Positions 48,467-58,093 of a stretch of 64,000 nt of DNA are shown one piece after another. The number at the start of each line of letters is the position of its first letter. The first letter of the stretch is position 1. Position numbers and translations under genes: made by a program. Under the pieces are notes generated by a model. It ran no database searches and was not told the origin of the DNA. It saw only the letters and a list, made by a program, of their open reading frames with translations. The stretch lies in NCBI RefSeq assembly GCF_040529335.1, contig NZ_CP159534.1, forward strand, positions 868,001 through 932,000, given 5' to 3'. The stretch is from Streptomyces sp. HUAS MG91. Its GTDB lineage: Bacteria; Actinomycetota; Actinomycetes; Streptomycetales; Streptomycetaceae.

Positions 48467-50035
48467 ATGCCGACCGACACGGCTCCCGCCTGGTCCTTCC
48501 GGCACCACTGGATGTCCCAGGCGGCCACGCACGCGATGATGCGCCCCGACAAGCCCGCGCTGCGCCACCTCGGACGGACGACGACCTGGGCCGAGCTCTC
48601 CGGGCGGTCGCTGCGGCTGGCCGCCGCGCTCGCCGGCCGGGGAGTCACCGAGGGCGACCGCGTGGTCCTGCTCACGCTGAACCATCCGTGGTTCGTGGAG
48701 AGCGTGTTCGCGGCGAACAGCCTCGGCGCCATGGCCGTCCCGCTGAGTTTCCGGCTGGCGCCGCCGGAGCTCGACGACATCCTCGCCGACTGCACGCCCG
48801 CGGCGGCCGTCGTCGACGCACGGCTGCTGCCGCTGTTCGACGCCGCGCCGAACGCCGCGTCGATCGGCACGGTCGTCGTCATCGGTGACGCCCCGGACGA
48901 CGCCCTCGCCCGCGGCCGTCTCCCGTACGAGGACCTTCTCGCCGCCCACGAGCCGATGGAACTGCCCGACATCAGCGAGGACTCGACCGCGCTGATCATG
49001 TACACCTCGGGCACCACCGGCCGCCCGAAGGGCGTGCTGCTCTCCCACCGCAACATGCAGGTGCAGGCGCTCACCTGCATCCGCGCGATGGAGATCTTCG
49101 ACGACTCCGACATCGGCTTCCTGACGGCTCCCTTCTTCCACATCGCGGGCCTGGGCTCGATGGTGGCGAACTTCGTGGTGGGCAGCACGGTCGTGATCCA
49201 TCCGCTGGGCGCCTTCGACCCGCAGGAGGTGCTGGACGCCTATGAACGCGAGGGCGCCACGGTCGTGTTCAACGTTCCGCAGCAGTGGGACCTGCTCTGC
49301 GCCCAGCCCGGCATCGAGAAGCGGGACCTGAAGCTGCGGATCATCAGCTGGGGCGCCGCCCCCGCGAGCGACGCGACGCTGCGCGCGATGGCCGAGAAGT
49401 TCCCCGGCGCGCTCAACGTGGCCGTGTTCGGCCAGACCGAGACCTCGCCGATCACCTGTGTGCTGCGCGGGGAGGACTCGCTGCGCAAGCTGGGCTCGGT
49501 CGGCCGACCGATCCCGAGCATCCAGTACCGCATCGTCGACGCCGACATGAACGACGTACCGGCCGGTGAGATCGGCGAGATCGTCTACCGCGGGCCCTCC
49601 GTGACGCGGGGGTACTGGAACAGGCCGCGGGAGACGGCCGAGGCGTTCGACGGCGGCTGGTTCCACTCCGGTGACCTCGTCACGCAGGACGAGGAGGGTT
49701 TCGTCCGGGTGGTCGACCGCAAGAAGGACATGATCATCAGCGGCGGCGAGAACATCTACTGCGCCGAGCTGGAGAACGCCGTCGCCGCGCACCCGGCCGT
49801 GCGCGAGGTCGCGGTCATCGGCCGGCCCGACGAGCGCTGGGGCCAGGTGCCGGTCGCCTACGTGACCGTGGCGCCCGGGGCCGAGCTGTCGCTGGCCGGC
49901 CTGACGGAGTTCCTCGACGGGCGGCTCGCCTCCTTCAAGCGGCCCAAGGACCTGGTCGTCCTCGGCGAACTGCCCCGGAACGCGGGCGGCAAGGTGGTCA
50001 AGCCGCTGCTGCGGTCACGGGACGCGGCACGCTGA
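48467..50035 (+). CDS. Acyl-CoA synthetase (AMP-dependent, class I adenylate-forming)
   Basis: A 522-residue ANL-superfamily ligase that activates a carboxylic acid as acyl-AMP and then acyl-CoA. The P-loop-like motif is MYTSGTTGRPKGVLLSH near residue 178, the A5 motif FGQTETSPI near 321, GGWFHSGDLVTQDEEGFVRVVDRKKDMIISGGENIYCAELE near 395-435, and the catalytic Lys in RNAGGKVVKPLL near 510. ATG 48467 gives the usual start. It is divergent from the TetR gene across a candidate operator. In this locus it would activate acids produced by aldehyde dehydrogenase. Confidence 0.9.
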   Translation: MPTDTAPAWSFRHHWMSQAATHAMMRPDKPALRHLGRTTTWAELSGRSLRLAAALAGRGVTEGDRVVLLTLNHPWFVESVFAANSLGAMAVPLSFRLAPPELDDILADCTPAAAVVDARLLPLFDAAPNAASIGTVVVIGDAPDDALARGRLPYEDLLAAHEPMELPDISEDSTALIMYTSGTTGRPKGVLLSHRNMQVQALTCIRAMEIFDDSDIGFLTAPFFHIAGLGSMVANFVVGSTVVIHPLGAFDPQEVLDAYEREGATVVFNVPQQWDLLCAQPGIEKRDLKLRIISWGAAPASDATLRAMAEKFPGALNVAVFGQTETSPITCVLRGEDSLRKLGSVGRPIPSIQYRIVDADMNDVPAGEIGEIVYRGPSVTRGYWNRPRETAEAFDGGWFHSGDLVTQDEEGFVRVVDRKKDMIISGGENIYCAELENAVAAHPAVREVAVIGRPDERWGQVPVAYVTVAPGAELSLAGLTEFLDGRLASFKRPKDLVVLGELPRNAGGKVVKPLLRSRDAAR

Positions 50036-50141
50036 ACCGGTGCCGCCGCGCCCTCGCCCCGCGCGGCGGCTTCGGGTAGGAACAGCGGGACACGAGGGCG
50101 CCGGCCGGAGCCGTCCGGGGCCATGACCGAAGGAGACCGCC

Positions 50142-51143
50142 GTGCCCCTGGGAGTAGCCGTCGTCGGGACCGGGAAGATGGGTGCCGATCACGTCCGCCG
50201 GATCGACACGGCGATCAGCGGGGCGCGGGTCGTGGCCGTCGCCGACATCGAGGTCGAGCGCGCGCGGAAGCTGGCCGCGGACCTCGACGGCTGCACCGCG
50301 CACGCCGACGCGGCCGCCGCGCTGGCGGCGCCCGGCGTGGACGCGGTGCTCATCGCGTCCCCCGGGCCGGCGCACGAGGAGGCGCTGCTGCGGGCGCTCG
50401 CCCTCGGCCTTCCCGTCCTGTGCGAGAAGCCGCTGACGCCGGACGCCGCGAGCGCGTACCGGATCGTCGAGGCGGAGCGGCGTCTCGGGCGCCGCCGGAT
50501 CCAGGTCGGCTTCATGCGCCGGTTCGACGCGGAGTACCAGCAGTTGAAGGCGGCGCTCGACGCCGGCGGGCTCGGCCGCCCGCTGATGCTGCACCAGCGG
50601 CACCGCAACACCGCCACCCCCGGCCACTTCACCGAACGCATGATGATCACCGACTCGGCGGCCCACGAGATGGACGTCACCCGCTGGCTCACCGGCCACG
50701 AGATCGCCGCCGTACAGGTCGTCAAGCCCGCTCCCCTGCCCACGTCGATGAACGGCGTGCCCGATCCGCAGCTGGTGATCCTGGAGACGACGGGCGGGGC
50801 GGTCGCCGACGTGGAGCTGTACCGCAACGCGGGCTTCGGCGACCAGGTCCAGTGCGAGGCGGTCTGCGAGCACGGCACCGCGCGGATCGGCGACGGCCAC
50901 GCGATGGTCGTCCAGGCGGCGGGCCGCTGGGGCGGCGCCATCCCGCAGGACTACCTCACCCGTTTCCGGGCCGCCTACGACCGCGAGGTGCAGGCCTGGG
51001 TCGACGCGACGCTGGCGGGCCGGGTGGTCGGCCCGTCGTCCTGGGACGGGTACGCGGCGGCGGCCGCCTGCGAGGCCGGGGTGACGGCCCAGGCGACCGG
51101 AGTGCGCACGGTCGTGGAACTCGCCGACGACGAACCCTTCTGA
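50142..51143 (+). CDS. Gfo/Idh/MocA oxidoreductase, inositol 2-dehydrogenase-like
   Basis: A 333-residue NAD-dependent dehydrogenase. The Rossmann motif is [16 protein letters not shown] near residue 5, the catalytic Lys is in LCEKPLTP near 96, and [13 protein letters not shown] near 170 supplies the second-domain Asp/His. The second domain [16 protein letters not shown] resembles IolG. GTG 50142 has GAAGGAG 7 nt upstream. No inositol genes are adjacent, so the polyol substrate is open. Confidence 0.88.
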   Translation: MPLGVAVVGTGKMGADHVRRIDTAISGARVVAVADIEVERARKLAADLDGCTAHADAAAALAAPGVDAVLIASPGPAHEEALLRALALGLPVLCEKPLTPDAASAYRIVEAERRLGRRRIQVGFMRRFDAEYQQLKAALDAGGLGRPLMLHQRHRNTATPGHFTERMMITDSAAHEMDVTRWLTGHEIAAVQVVKPAPLPTSMNGVPDPQLVILETTGGAVADVELYRNAGFGDQVQCEAVCEHGTARIGDGHAMVVQAAGRWGGAIPQDYLTRFRAAYDREVQAWVDATLAGRVVGPSSWDGYAAAAACEAGVTAQATGVRTVVELADDEPF

Positions 51144-51225
51144 GCCGGGGCCCTGGAACGCTCCCCCACCAGGCCCCGCACCAGGCGACTTTGGCGCGCC
51201 GCCGCCGGTACGGCATGCTGACCAT

Positions 51226-52527
51226 ATGGGTGCCGATCAGTCGAATCAGTCAAAACGTCAACAACCCCAGAAACATGAGCAGTTACCTGAGCCACTGCGT
51301 GAACAGATACTCGTCCTCGACCCGCAGGCCGCGGACCATCACGCCGAGGAGCGGGCCCTGCGCGCCCGCGGTCCCGCCACCCGCGTCGACATCCTCGGGG
51401 TGAGCGCCTGGTCCGTGACCGACCCCGGTCTCCTCAAACGACTGCTGACCAGCCCGCACGTCTCCAAGGACACCCGGGCGCACTGGCCGGCCTTCGCCGA
51501 GACCGTCGCGACCTGGCCGCTCGCGCTCTGGGTGGCCGTCGACAACATGTTCACCGCCTACGGGAGCGACCACCGCCGCCTGCGCCGGATGATCGCGCCC
51601 GCCTTCTCGGCCCGCCGGATCACCGCCCTGACGGCGGACGTCGAGGCCCTGGTCGCCGGACTGCTCGACCGCCTCGAAGCCGTACCGGCCGGTGAGGTCG
51701 TCGATCTGCGCGAGCACCTGGCGACGCCGCTGCCGATCGCCGTCGTCGGCCGGCTGATGGGCGTGCCCGCAAGCCAGGCGGCCGAGTTCCGCACGCTGGT
51801 GGACGGGGTGTTCGCCACCACGCTCTCCACCGACGAGGCGGCGAAGAACACGGCCGCGGTCTACCAGCTGCTGGCCGAGCTGATCGCCGCCAAGCGGGAG
51901 CGGCCGGGCGACGACATGACCTCCCTGCTCATCGCCGCCCGCGACGACGAGGGCGACGGCGGCACCCTGACCGACGCCGAACTGCGCGACACCCTGCTGC
52001 TGATGATCAGCGCCGGCTACGAGACGACCGTCAACGTCATCGACCAGGCCGTCTGTTCACTGCTGAGCGACCCGGAGCAGCGGGCCCACGTCCGCGAGGG
52101 CCGCTGCTCGTGGGCGGACGTCGTCGAGGAGACGCTGCGCCACGAGTCGGCCGTCAAGCATCTGCCGCTGCGCTGCGCGCTCCGGGACATCCCGCTGCCC
52201 GACGGCCGGACCATCCGGGCCGGTGAGGCGATCCTCGCCTCGTACGCCGCCGCCAACCGGCATCCGGACTGGCACGGGGACAGCGCGGACCGCTTCGACG
52301 CCACGCGCGTCGGCAAGGAACATCTGGCGTTCGGGTACGGCGTCCACTACTGCCTCGGCGCCCCGCTCGCCCGCCTGGAGGTCACGACGGCGCTGCGCGA
52401 GCTCTTCGCGCGCTTCCCGGACGTGCGGCTCGCCGTGCCCGTGGAGGACCTGACCCCGATGCCCACGCTGATCAGCAACGGGCATGTCACCGTGCCGGTG
52501 CGACTGCGTCCGGCGCCCGGGGGCTGA
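51226..52527 (+). CDS. Cytochrome P450
   Basis: A 433-residue soluble bacterial P450. The I-helix oxygen motif is MISAGYETTVNVI near residue 263 (Ala-Gly-x-Glu-Thr), the ExxR motif is ETLRHES near 303, and the heme-binding loop is FGYGVHYCLGAPLAR with Cys near 374. The first 25 residues are polar (NQSKRQQPQKHEQ). It needs ferredoxin partners that are not encoded nearby. The gene stands alone; the last codons form one arm of the following hairpin. Confidence 0.93.
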   Translation: MGADQSNQSKRQQPQKHEQLPEPLREQILVLDPQAADHHAEERALRARGPATRVDILGVSAWSVTDPGLLKRLLTSPHVSKDTRAHWPAFAETVATWPLALWVAVDNMFTAYGSDHRRLRRMIAPAFSARRITALTADVEALVAGLLDRLEAVPAGEVVDLREHLATPLPIAVVGRLMGVPASQAAEFRTLVDGVFATTLSTDEAAKNTAAVYQLLAELIAAKRERPGDDMTSLLIAARDDEGDGGTLTDAELRDTLLLMISAGYETTVNVIDQAVCSLLSDPEQRAHVREGRCSWADVVEETLRHESAVKHLPLRCALRDIPLPDGRTIRAGEAILASYAAANRHPDWHGDSADRFDATRVGKEHLAFGYGVHYCLGAPLARLEVTTALRELFARFPDVRLAVPVEDLTPMPTLISNGHVTVPVRLRPAPGG

Positions 52528-52538
52528 GGGCGCCGGAC
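52508..52538 (+). terminator. Hairpin overlapping the P450 stop codon
   Basis: GTCCGGCGCCC pairs perfectly with GGGCGCCGGAC (11 bp) around a 9-nt loop that contains the P450 TGA. It ends in the 19-bp convergent gap before the peptidase stop. Confidence 0.65.
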
Positions 52539-52546
52539 GCTCGGCG

Positions 52547-53908
52547 TCACCGGGCGAGCGCGCCCATCGGGTCCCAGGCCGGGAGGACGATCGGCGGCCC
52601 GGCCAGGGCCTCGGCCAGCTCCGGCGGCAGCGCGGAGCGGCGCACGGCGACCTCGAAGACGTGCTCGCCGAACCAGGAGTCGTTCATCGTCCAGAAGCCG
52701 CTGTCGGCCTTCTCGCCGCCCCAGCTGTTCTCGACCCGCCAGCGGCGCGGCGCGCCGTCCACCACGTCGACGCCGGTGAAGAGCATGGCGTGCGTCATCT
52801 GCGTCTCGTGGTGGAGCAGCCGTTCCGCCTTGTCCATCGCGAACGGCGCGTCGTAGACGGCCTCGTAGTCGTACAGCCTCGCGTCCCAGAGCCCGATGTC
52901 GGCGCGCATCATCCGGCCGACGTCGCAGCCGAACCAGACCGGCTCGCCGCCCACGACGGCGTCCATGGTGAGCCGCTTGAGGAGGTCCATCTCCACGTTC
53001 AGATAGACCACGGGCGGCGCCTCGACGATGTTCCCGAGGTGCTCGACGGTGAAGGTCCGGCCGGCCGGGCTCGACTCGCGCGGGTCGTGCACGAGGCACA
53101 CGTACTCGTCGAGGGGTATGCGGACGTACGCGGCGGCGAACTCGGCCGGGGTCAGCCAGCCTTCGCGGTGGAACTCCTGGTCCTTGTCGCGCCACTGCCA
53201 CAGGAACTTCTGCGGGGGCGTGCCGAGGTGGATGCTGAGCACGCGGTGCACGGCGGCGAGCACCTCGGCCTTGTGCTCGCGCTGCGCCTCGGCCCCGTCG
53301 GCCGCCAGCCGTCGCAGGTCACGGGCGCCGCGCCGCAGCAGGCTCTTCAGGGCCCGGTTCATCGGCCCGGTGGCGGACGAACTCTCCGTCTCGGGCATGG
53401 CCGTCTTCGGTACGAGTCCGTGTTTGGCGACCAGCGCCACGAACATGTTCCACTGCCCGCCGTCGCTGATGGGGTCGCCGAGCAGGTGGGCCACGGTCCG
53501 GTCGTCGACGTCGGCGCCGGACGTCTCGATCATGGACTCCAGGAAGTAGTTCGCCCGCTCGAACTTGTCCCACCACAGCACGTAGTTCTGGGAGAACTCG
53601 AAGTCCTTCACGCCGAGTTCACGGGCGGCGCCGACCCGCAGCAGGTTGAGCCCGGCGAACATCCAACAGCGGCCGCTCCGCTTCTGGTCGGTGACCTTCC
53701 AGTCGTCCAGGTGGTGGGAGACCGAGTGGTCGGCGGCGGTCACGATCCGCCGGTCCAGGGCGATGTCGTCCACCGGTGTCTGGGTCACGGCGTTCTGCAT
53801 CAGGCGGTTCGCCGGCCGGGAGGCGAACTCCTTCTCGTACATCTCGATGCGCGCCGGGGTGAGGCCGCGGTCGGCGGCCTGGGGGGTGTGAGGGTTTCCG
53901 AGCGTCAC
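52547..53908 (-). CDS. pepC: C1 family aminopeptidase C / bleomycin hydrolase
   Basis: A 453-residue cytoplasmic papain-fold peptidase of the C1B group, which forms hexameric barrels and acts as an aminopeptidase. The catalytic triad is visible: Cys in DQKRSGRCWMFAGLN near residue 80, His in MTHAMLFTGVDVVDG near 365 and Asn in RVENSWGGEK near 385. Length matches the family (about 450). I used GTG 53908, with GGAAG about 10 nt upstream; an in-frame start at 53986 would add 26 residues unlike the family. Members inactivate bleomycin, so a self-protection or housekeeping role are both possible. Confidence 0.9.
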   Translation of the reverse strand: MTLGNPHTPQAADRGLTPARIEMYEKEFASRPANRLMQNAVTQTPVDDIALDRRIVTAADHSVSHHLDDWKVTDQKRSGRCWMFAGLNLLRVGAARELGVKDFEFSQNYVLWWDKFERANYFLESMIETSGADVDDRTVAHLLGDPISDGGQWNMFVALVAKHGLVPKTAMPETESSSATGPMNRALKSLLRRGARDLRRLAADGAEAQREHKAEVLAAVHRVLSIHLGTPPQKFLWQWRDKDQEFHREGWLTPAEFAAAYVRIPLDEYVCLVHDPRESSPAGRTFTVEHLGNIVEAPPVVYLNVEMDLLKRLTMDAVVGGEPVWFGCDVGRMMRADIGLWDARLYDYEAVYDAPFAMDKAERLLHHETQMTHAMLFTGVDVVDGAPRRWRVENSWGGEKADSGFWTMNDSWFGEHVFEVAVRRSALPPELAEALAGPPIVLPAWDPMGALAR

Positions 53909-54020
53909 GGTGATCCGCTTCCAAGTCTCTTGTCGGCCCGTGATCGCGCGGGCCTGGGGCAGGCAGGAGGGGGAACGCGGTTTCACCGTTCCACGGCCTT
54001 TCCGCCCCAGTCAACGGCGT

Positions 54021-55196
54021 TCAGGCACCGTTCGCGCCGAGCCATTCGGCCACGACCTGGCCGGTGTGCGCGCCGAGGGCCGGGCTCGGGGCCGTCGCGT
54101 CCGGAGTCCTGGCGTCCGGGTCCGCCTCCTGGCCGAGGGCGCCGAAGTGGGCGGGCTGGCGGAGGTAGGGGGTGCGGCCGAGGACGGGGTGGTCGAACTC
54201 GCCGACCAGGCCGCGCTGTTGGATCTGCTCGCTGTCGATCGCCTGGGCGAGGTCCTGGATGGGTGCGGCCGGGACGCCCTCGGCCCGGGCCAGCTTCAGC
54301 GCCTCCTCGGTGGTGAGCCCGCCCGACCACTCCTCGGTGATCCGGCGCACCTCGTCCCTGTTGCGGGTGCGGGCGGTGTCGTCGTGGAAGCGGGGGTCCG
54401 CGGGCAGGTCGGGGCGGCCCACGAGCCGCGCGAACCGGGCGAACACGCCTTCTCCGGCGACGGCGACGGCGAGCAGCCCGTCGGCGGTGCGGTAGGTGTC
54501 GAACGGGGTGGAGACCGGGTGCCGGTTGCCGACCCGGCCGGGCAGGCCGCCGGTCGCGGTGAGCAGGCTCATCGCGGTCACCTGCAACGAGACCAGCGAG
54601 TCGAGCATGGCCACGTCGACGTGCCGGCCGTGGCCGGTGCGCTCCCGGTCGAAGAGCGCGGCGCCGACCGCCCAGGAGGCGAACAGACCGGCGATCAGAT
54701 CGCCGACGGACTCCCCCACCCGGGTCGGCGGCCCGTCGGGGGTGCCGGTGCCGGCCATCAGGCCAGACATGGCCTGCACGATCAGGTCGTACGCGGGGTA
54801 GGCGCGCATCGGCCCGCTCTGGCCGAAGCCGGAGATGCTCGCGTAGACCAGCCGCGGGTTGACGGCGGCGAGCGTGGCGTGGTCGATGCCGAGGCGTTCG
54901 GCGACGCCGGGCCGGTAGTTCTCGACGAGGACGTCGGCCTGTGCGGCGAGCCGCAGCAGGAGGGCGTGGTCGTCGGGGTTCTTCAGGTCGAGCACGATGC
55001 TGCGCTTGCCCCGGTTGAGCTGGGCGAAGTAGACGCTCTCGCCGTCCCGGAAGGGGCCGAGGTGGCGGGCGTCGTCGCCGGCCGGCGGTTCGACCTTGAC
55101 GACGTCGGCGCCGAGGTCGGCAAGGAGCGAGGTGCAGTACGGGCCGGCCAGCACCCGGCTGAGGTCGAGCACCCGCAGGCCCTGGAAGACAGTCAT
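54021..55196 (-). CDS. CaiB/BaiF family CoA-transferase
   Basis: A 391-residue family III CoA-transferase that moves CoA between carboxylic acids. Signature elements: LRVLDLSRVLAGPYCTSLLADLGADVVKVE near residue 6-35, LNRGKRSIVLDLKNP near 60, LVENYRPGVAERLG near 90 and the catalytic Asp in YPAYDLIVQAMSG near 135. ATG 55196 has GGAAAGG 9 nt upstream. It is divergent from an acyl-CoA dehydrogenase, a common pairing in degradation of carboxylic acids such as itaconate, glutarate or methyl-branched acids. Confidence 0.9.
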   Translation of the reverse strand: MTVFQGLRVLDLSRVLAGPYCTSLLADLGADVVKVEPPAGDDARHLGPFRDGESVYFAQLNRGKRSIVLDLKNPDDHALLLRLAAQADVLVENYRPGVAERLGIDHATLAAVNPRLVYASISGFGQSGPMRAYPAYDLIVQAMSGLMAGTGTPDGPPTRVGESVGDLIAGLFASWAVGAALFDRERTGHGRHVDVAMLDSLVSLQVTAMSLLTATGGLPGRVGNRHPVSTPFDTYRTADGLLAVAVAGEGVFARFARLVGRPDLPADPRFHDDTARTRNRDEVRRITEEWSGGLTTEEALKLARAEGVPAAPIQDLAQAIDSEQIQQRGLVGEFDHPVLGRTPYLRQPAHFGALGQEADPDARTPDATAPSPALGAHTGQVVAEWLGANGA

Positions 55197-55395
55197 CGCG
55201 TTGCGCCTTTCCGTTCGTGGGGCCGCGGTGGTGAGGACCCGCGGCAACCGGAACGTATGCGGGCACGGTCCGGGGCGTCGATGTGCACGTGCACGAAACG
55301 GGGGCCGATCGTCGTGCGCGCGCACCTTGGCGCGGGGCGGCGCGGTGCGCGGCAATGGATCCCGCCCACCCCCGTTCCACACGAAGGAGCCCGGC

Positions 55396-56538
55396 ATGAC
55401 GCCGTTCCTGCTGCCCCCGATGTACGACGAGTTCCGCGCCGCGGCCCGTGCCTTCGCCGAGAAGGAGCTGGCTCCCCGGGCGGCGGAGACCGACGAGCGG
55501 GCCGAGTTCCCGCACGACAACTACCGGCGCCTCGTCGCCGCGGGGCTGCACGCCCCCGGTGTCCCGGAGGAGTTCGGGGGCGACGGGATGGACGCGATCG
55601 CGGCGGCTGTCGCCGTGGAGGAGGTGGCGCGGGCCTGCGCGTCCTCGTCGACCGTCCAGACGTCCAACAAGCTGGGTGTCACTCCGCTGCTGCTGGCCGG
55701 TACGCCGGAGCAGCGCGGCCGCTATCTGCCGGAGGTCGCCTCGGGTGAGGCGCTGATGGCGTACGCGATCAGTGAGCGGGAGGCGGGCAGTGACGTCGGC
55801 GCGATGCGCTGCCGGGCCGCCGCCGACGGGGACGGCTGGGTGCTGGACGGGGTGAAGACGTGGATCACCTCGGCGGGCGTCGCCAAGTACCTGATCGTGT
55901 TCGCGGTCACCGACCCGGAGGCGGGCTCGCGCGGCATCTCGGCGTTCGTCGTGCACGCGGACGACGCCGGGATCTCGTACGGCGAGCCGGAGCGGAAGAT
56001 GGGGCTGAAGGGCTCGGTCACCCGCGAGGTGTACTTCGACGGCTGCCGGATCCCCGGCGACCGGCTGCTCGGCGAGCGCGGCAAGGGGCTGCGCCTCGCG
56101 CTGGGCACCCTGGACCACACTCGGGTCTCGGTCGGCGCGCAGGCGCTGGGCATCGCGCAGGGCGCCCTCGATCTGGCGACCGGCTATGTGCGCGAGCGGC
56201 GCCAGTTCGGGCAGGCCCTCGCGGACTTCCAGGGGGTGCAGTTCATGCTGGCCGACATGGCGATGAAGGTGGAGTCGGCCCGGCAGATGGTGTACGCGGC
56301 CGCCGCGCGCAGCAGCGTGAACGCCGACGATCTGACGTACTTCGGCGCGGCCGCCAAGTGTCTGGCCTCCGACACCGCGATGTCGGTCACGACCGACGCG
56401 GTGCAGCTGCTCGGCGGCTACGGCTACACCAAGGACTTCCCGGCCGAGCGGATGATGCGCGACGCGAAGATCACCCAGATCTACGAGGGCACGAACCAGA
56501 TCCAGCGGATCGTGGTGTCGCGCAAGCTGCTGCGCTGA
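55396..56538 (+). CDS. Acyl-CoA dehydrogenase (short/medium-chain or isovaleryl type)
   Basis: A 380-residue FAD enzyme. Motifs: YAISEREAGSDVGAMRC near residue 122, GVKTWITSAGVAKYLIVF near 153, RERRQFGQALADFQGVQFMLADM near 270 and the catalytic Glu in ITQIYEGTNQIQRIV near 363. This C-terminal motif is that of short/medium-chain dehydrogenases. ATG 55396 has GAAGGA 7 nt upstream. Its stop codon lies in a 14-bp palindrome shared with the stop of the convergent PucR gene. Confidence 0.92.
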   Translation: MTPFLLPPMYDEFRAAARAFAEKELAPRAAETDERAEFPHDNYRRLVAAGLHAPGVPEEFGGDGMDAIAAAVAVEEVARACASSSTVQTSNKLGVTPLLLAGTPEQRGRYLPEVASGEALMAYAISEREAGSDVGAMRCRAAADGDGWVLDGVKTWITSAGVAKYLIVFAVTDPEAGSRGISAFVVHADDAGISYGEPERKMGLKGSVTREVYFDGCRIPGDRLLGERGKGLRLALGTLDHTRVSVGAQALGIAQGALDLATGYVRERRQFGQALADFQGVQFMLADMAMKVESARQMVYAAAARSSVNADDLTYFGAAAKCLASDTAMSVTTDAVQLLGGYGYTKDFPAERMMRDAKITQIYEGTNQIQRIVVSRKLLR

Positions 56539-56549
56539 CCCCGGGGTCA
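56536..56549. terminator. 14-bp perfect palindrome containing both convergent stop codons
   Basis: TGACCCCGGGGTCA begins with the acyl-CoA dehydrogenase TGA and, on the other strand, with the PucR TGA. As RNA it has almost no loop, so it is a weak terminator candidate. Confidence 0.35.
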
Positions 56550-58007
56550 GTCCGCCGCCGGGTCCGCGTCGAGTGCGGTCAGGGCCAGCCACAGTTCGAG
56601 CCGGTCGGTCAGCCGGTCGAGGTCGCGGCCGGTGAGCTGTTCGATCAGCTGGAGCCGGTAGCGCAGGCTGTTGCGGTGCAGGGTGAGCGCCGCGGCGGTG
56701 GCGGCGGAGGCGCAGTCGTGGGCGAGGTAGGTCCGCAGGGTGGTGAGGAGGTCGGCGTGCTGGGCCTCGTCGTGCCGCAGGAGCGGGGCGAGGACGCCGG
56801 TTCCGAGTTCGCGCAGCGGCAGGTCCAGGTTGCCCAGGAGCAGGCCGGCGAGGCTGAGCGGCGCGGCCCGGTGCACGCCGGGCCCCGTCCCGGCGGCCTG
56901 GCGGGCCTCGAAGTAGCCGAGCCGCAGCCCGCTCACCCCGCGGCGGGGTTCGCCGACGCCGACGCGGACCTTCGGGTCCAGCAGGATCAGGTGGCCGGCG
57001 ACGGTGCGGGCGGCCGCCTCGGCGTCGGCGCCGTCCGGTACGACGACGGTCACCGTGTCGTCGATGAGCGCGGTGGGCAGCCGGTCGCCCTCGCGTTCCA
57101 GGAGCGGGCCGAGGGTCCAGGGCAGGCTGCGCAGCCGGGCGGGGTCGCCGTCGACGCGGGCGACCACGACCGCGTGCGGCCCGTCGACGGCCAGGTGGTG
57201 GGCGGCGAGGCGGCGGCGGGCGTCGGCGTCCGGGATGGTGCGGTGCAGCACGTCCTCGAGGAGCTGGCCGAGCAGTTCCCTGCGGCCGGTCAGCACGGCC
57301 TGGTGGCGGGCCACTTCCAGGCCGAGGATGCTCGTCGCGAACGACAGCACGTCGCTGCGCGGGGTGGCCCGGCGGGTGCAGAGCAGGGCGACCGGCACCC
57401 CGTCGACCTCGATCGGCACGGCCGTGCCGGGGCCCTCGCCCGGCCAGGCGGCGGAGGCGGGGTGGCGGGCGAGAACGCTGCCGTCCGGCTCCACCACGGC
57501 GACCGGGCCCGCGCCGAGCTGCCGGTACAGCCGGCGCAGCAGCCCGCGCAGCCCGTGTCCGGACAGCAGCTCCCGCATCAGCTCGTCCTGCACCGCGGCG
57601 GCGGCGCGCACGGCGTCGTACTGCTCGGCGAACGTCTGCTCGGCGACCCAGTGGCTGATCTGTGCGAACGGCACCTCGACCGGCGACCGCACCAGCGCGA
57701 GGCCGGCCCGCTCGGCGGTCTCGACGACGACCTCGGGCACCGCCTCGTGCACGAGCCCCGTCCCGACGCACAACGCGGCGACGGGCAGCTCGGCGAGCCG
57801 CCCGAGCAGTCCGATCCACTCCTCCTCGTCCCGCTCGAGGAGGCCGGTGGTCATCACCAGCTCGCCGCCGCGCAGGAACGGCAGCGGGTCGGGCAGCTCC
57901 GTGGTGGAGACCCAGCGGATCCGCCGCTCGGGGTCGGCACAGTGGCTGGTCAGCGCGGTGAGCCGGAGCGCGGGCTGAGCCACGAGGTCGGGTACGGAGA
58001 CGGCCAT
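56547..58007 (-). CDS. PucR family transcriptional regulator (CdaR-like)
   Basis: A 486-residue regulator. The N-terminal PucR-like domain covers about residues 1-125 (SVPDLVAQPALRL...ELVMTTGLL), a GGDEF-like middle domain follows, and the C-terminal PucR HTH has the signature LRTYLAHDCASAATAAALTLHRNSLRYRLQLIEQLTGRDL near residues 428-467. ATG 58007 is preferred over an in-frame TTG at 58022. Family members respond to purines, sugar acids or amino acids; here control of the neighbouring CoA-transferase and dehydrogenase genes is a positional guess. Confidence 0.9.
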   Translation of the reverse strand: MAVSVPDLVAQPALRLTALTSHCADPERRIRWVSTTELPDPLPFLRGGELVMTTGLLERDEEEWIGLLGRLAELPVAALCVGTGLVHEAVPEVVVETAERAGLALVRSPVEVPFAQISHWVAEQTFAEQYDAVRAAAAVQDELMRELLSGHGLRGLLRRLYRQLGAGPVAVVEPDGSVLARHPASAAWPGEGPGTAVPIEVDGVPVALLCTRRATPRSDVLSFATSILGLEVARHQAVLTGRRELLGQLLEDVLHRTIPDADARRRLAAHHLAVDGPHAVVVARVDGDPARLRSLPWTLGPLLEREGDRLPTALIDDTVTVVVPDGADAEAAARTVAGHLILLDPKVRVGVGEPRRGVSGLRLGYFEARQAAGTGPGVHRAAPLSLAGLLLGNLDLPLRELGTGVLAPLLRHDEAQHADLLTTLRTYLAHDCASAATAAALTLHRNSLRYRLQLIEQLTGRDLDRLTDRLELWLALTALDADPAAD

Positions 58008-58044
58008 CAGCCGATTGTGCAACAGCTGGCCGGGCTCCGTGCGG

Positions 58045-58075
58045 GGAGGGCCCGAACGGTTCGTTCGGGCCCTCC
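58045..58075 (-). terminator. Strong terminator of the 2-methylisoborneol operon
   Basis: GGAGGGCCCGAAC pairs perfectly with GTTCGGGCCCTCC (13 bp) around the loop GGTTC, 19 bp after the methyltransferase stop on the minus strand. Confidence 0.8.
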
Positions 58076-58093
58076 GGTGGGCGGGTGCGCGGG

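Noticed and set aside
56536..56549. TGACCCCGGGGTCA as a PucR operator
   Set aside because: It lies at the 3' ends of two convergent genes and is formed by their two stop codons, so an operator role is unlikely.
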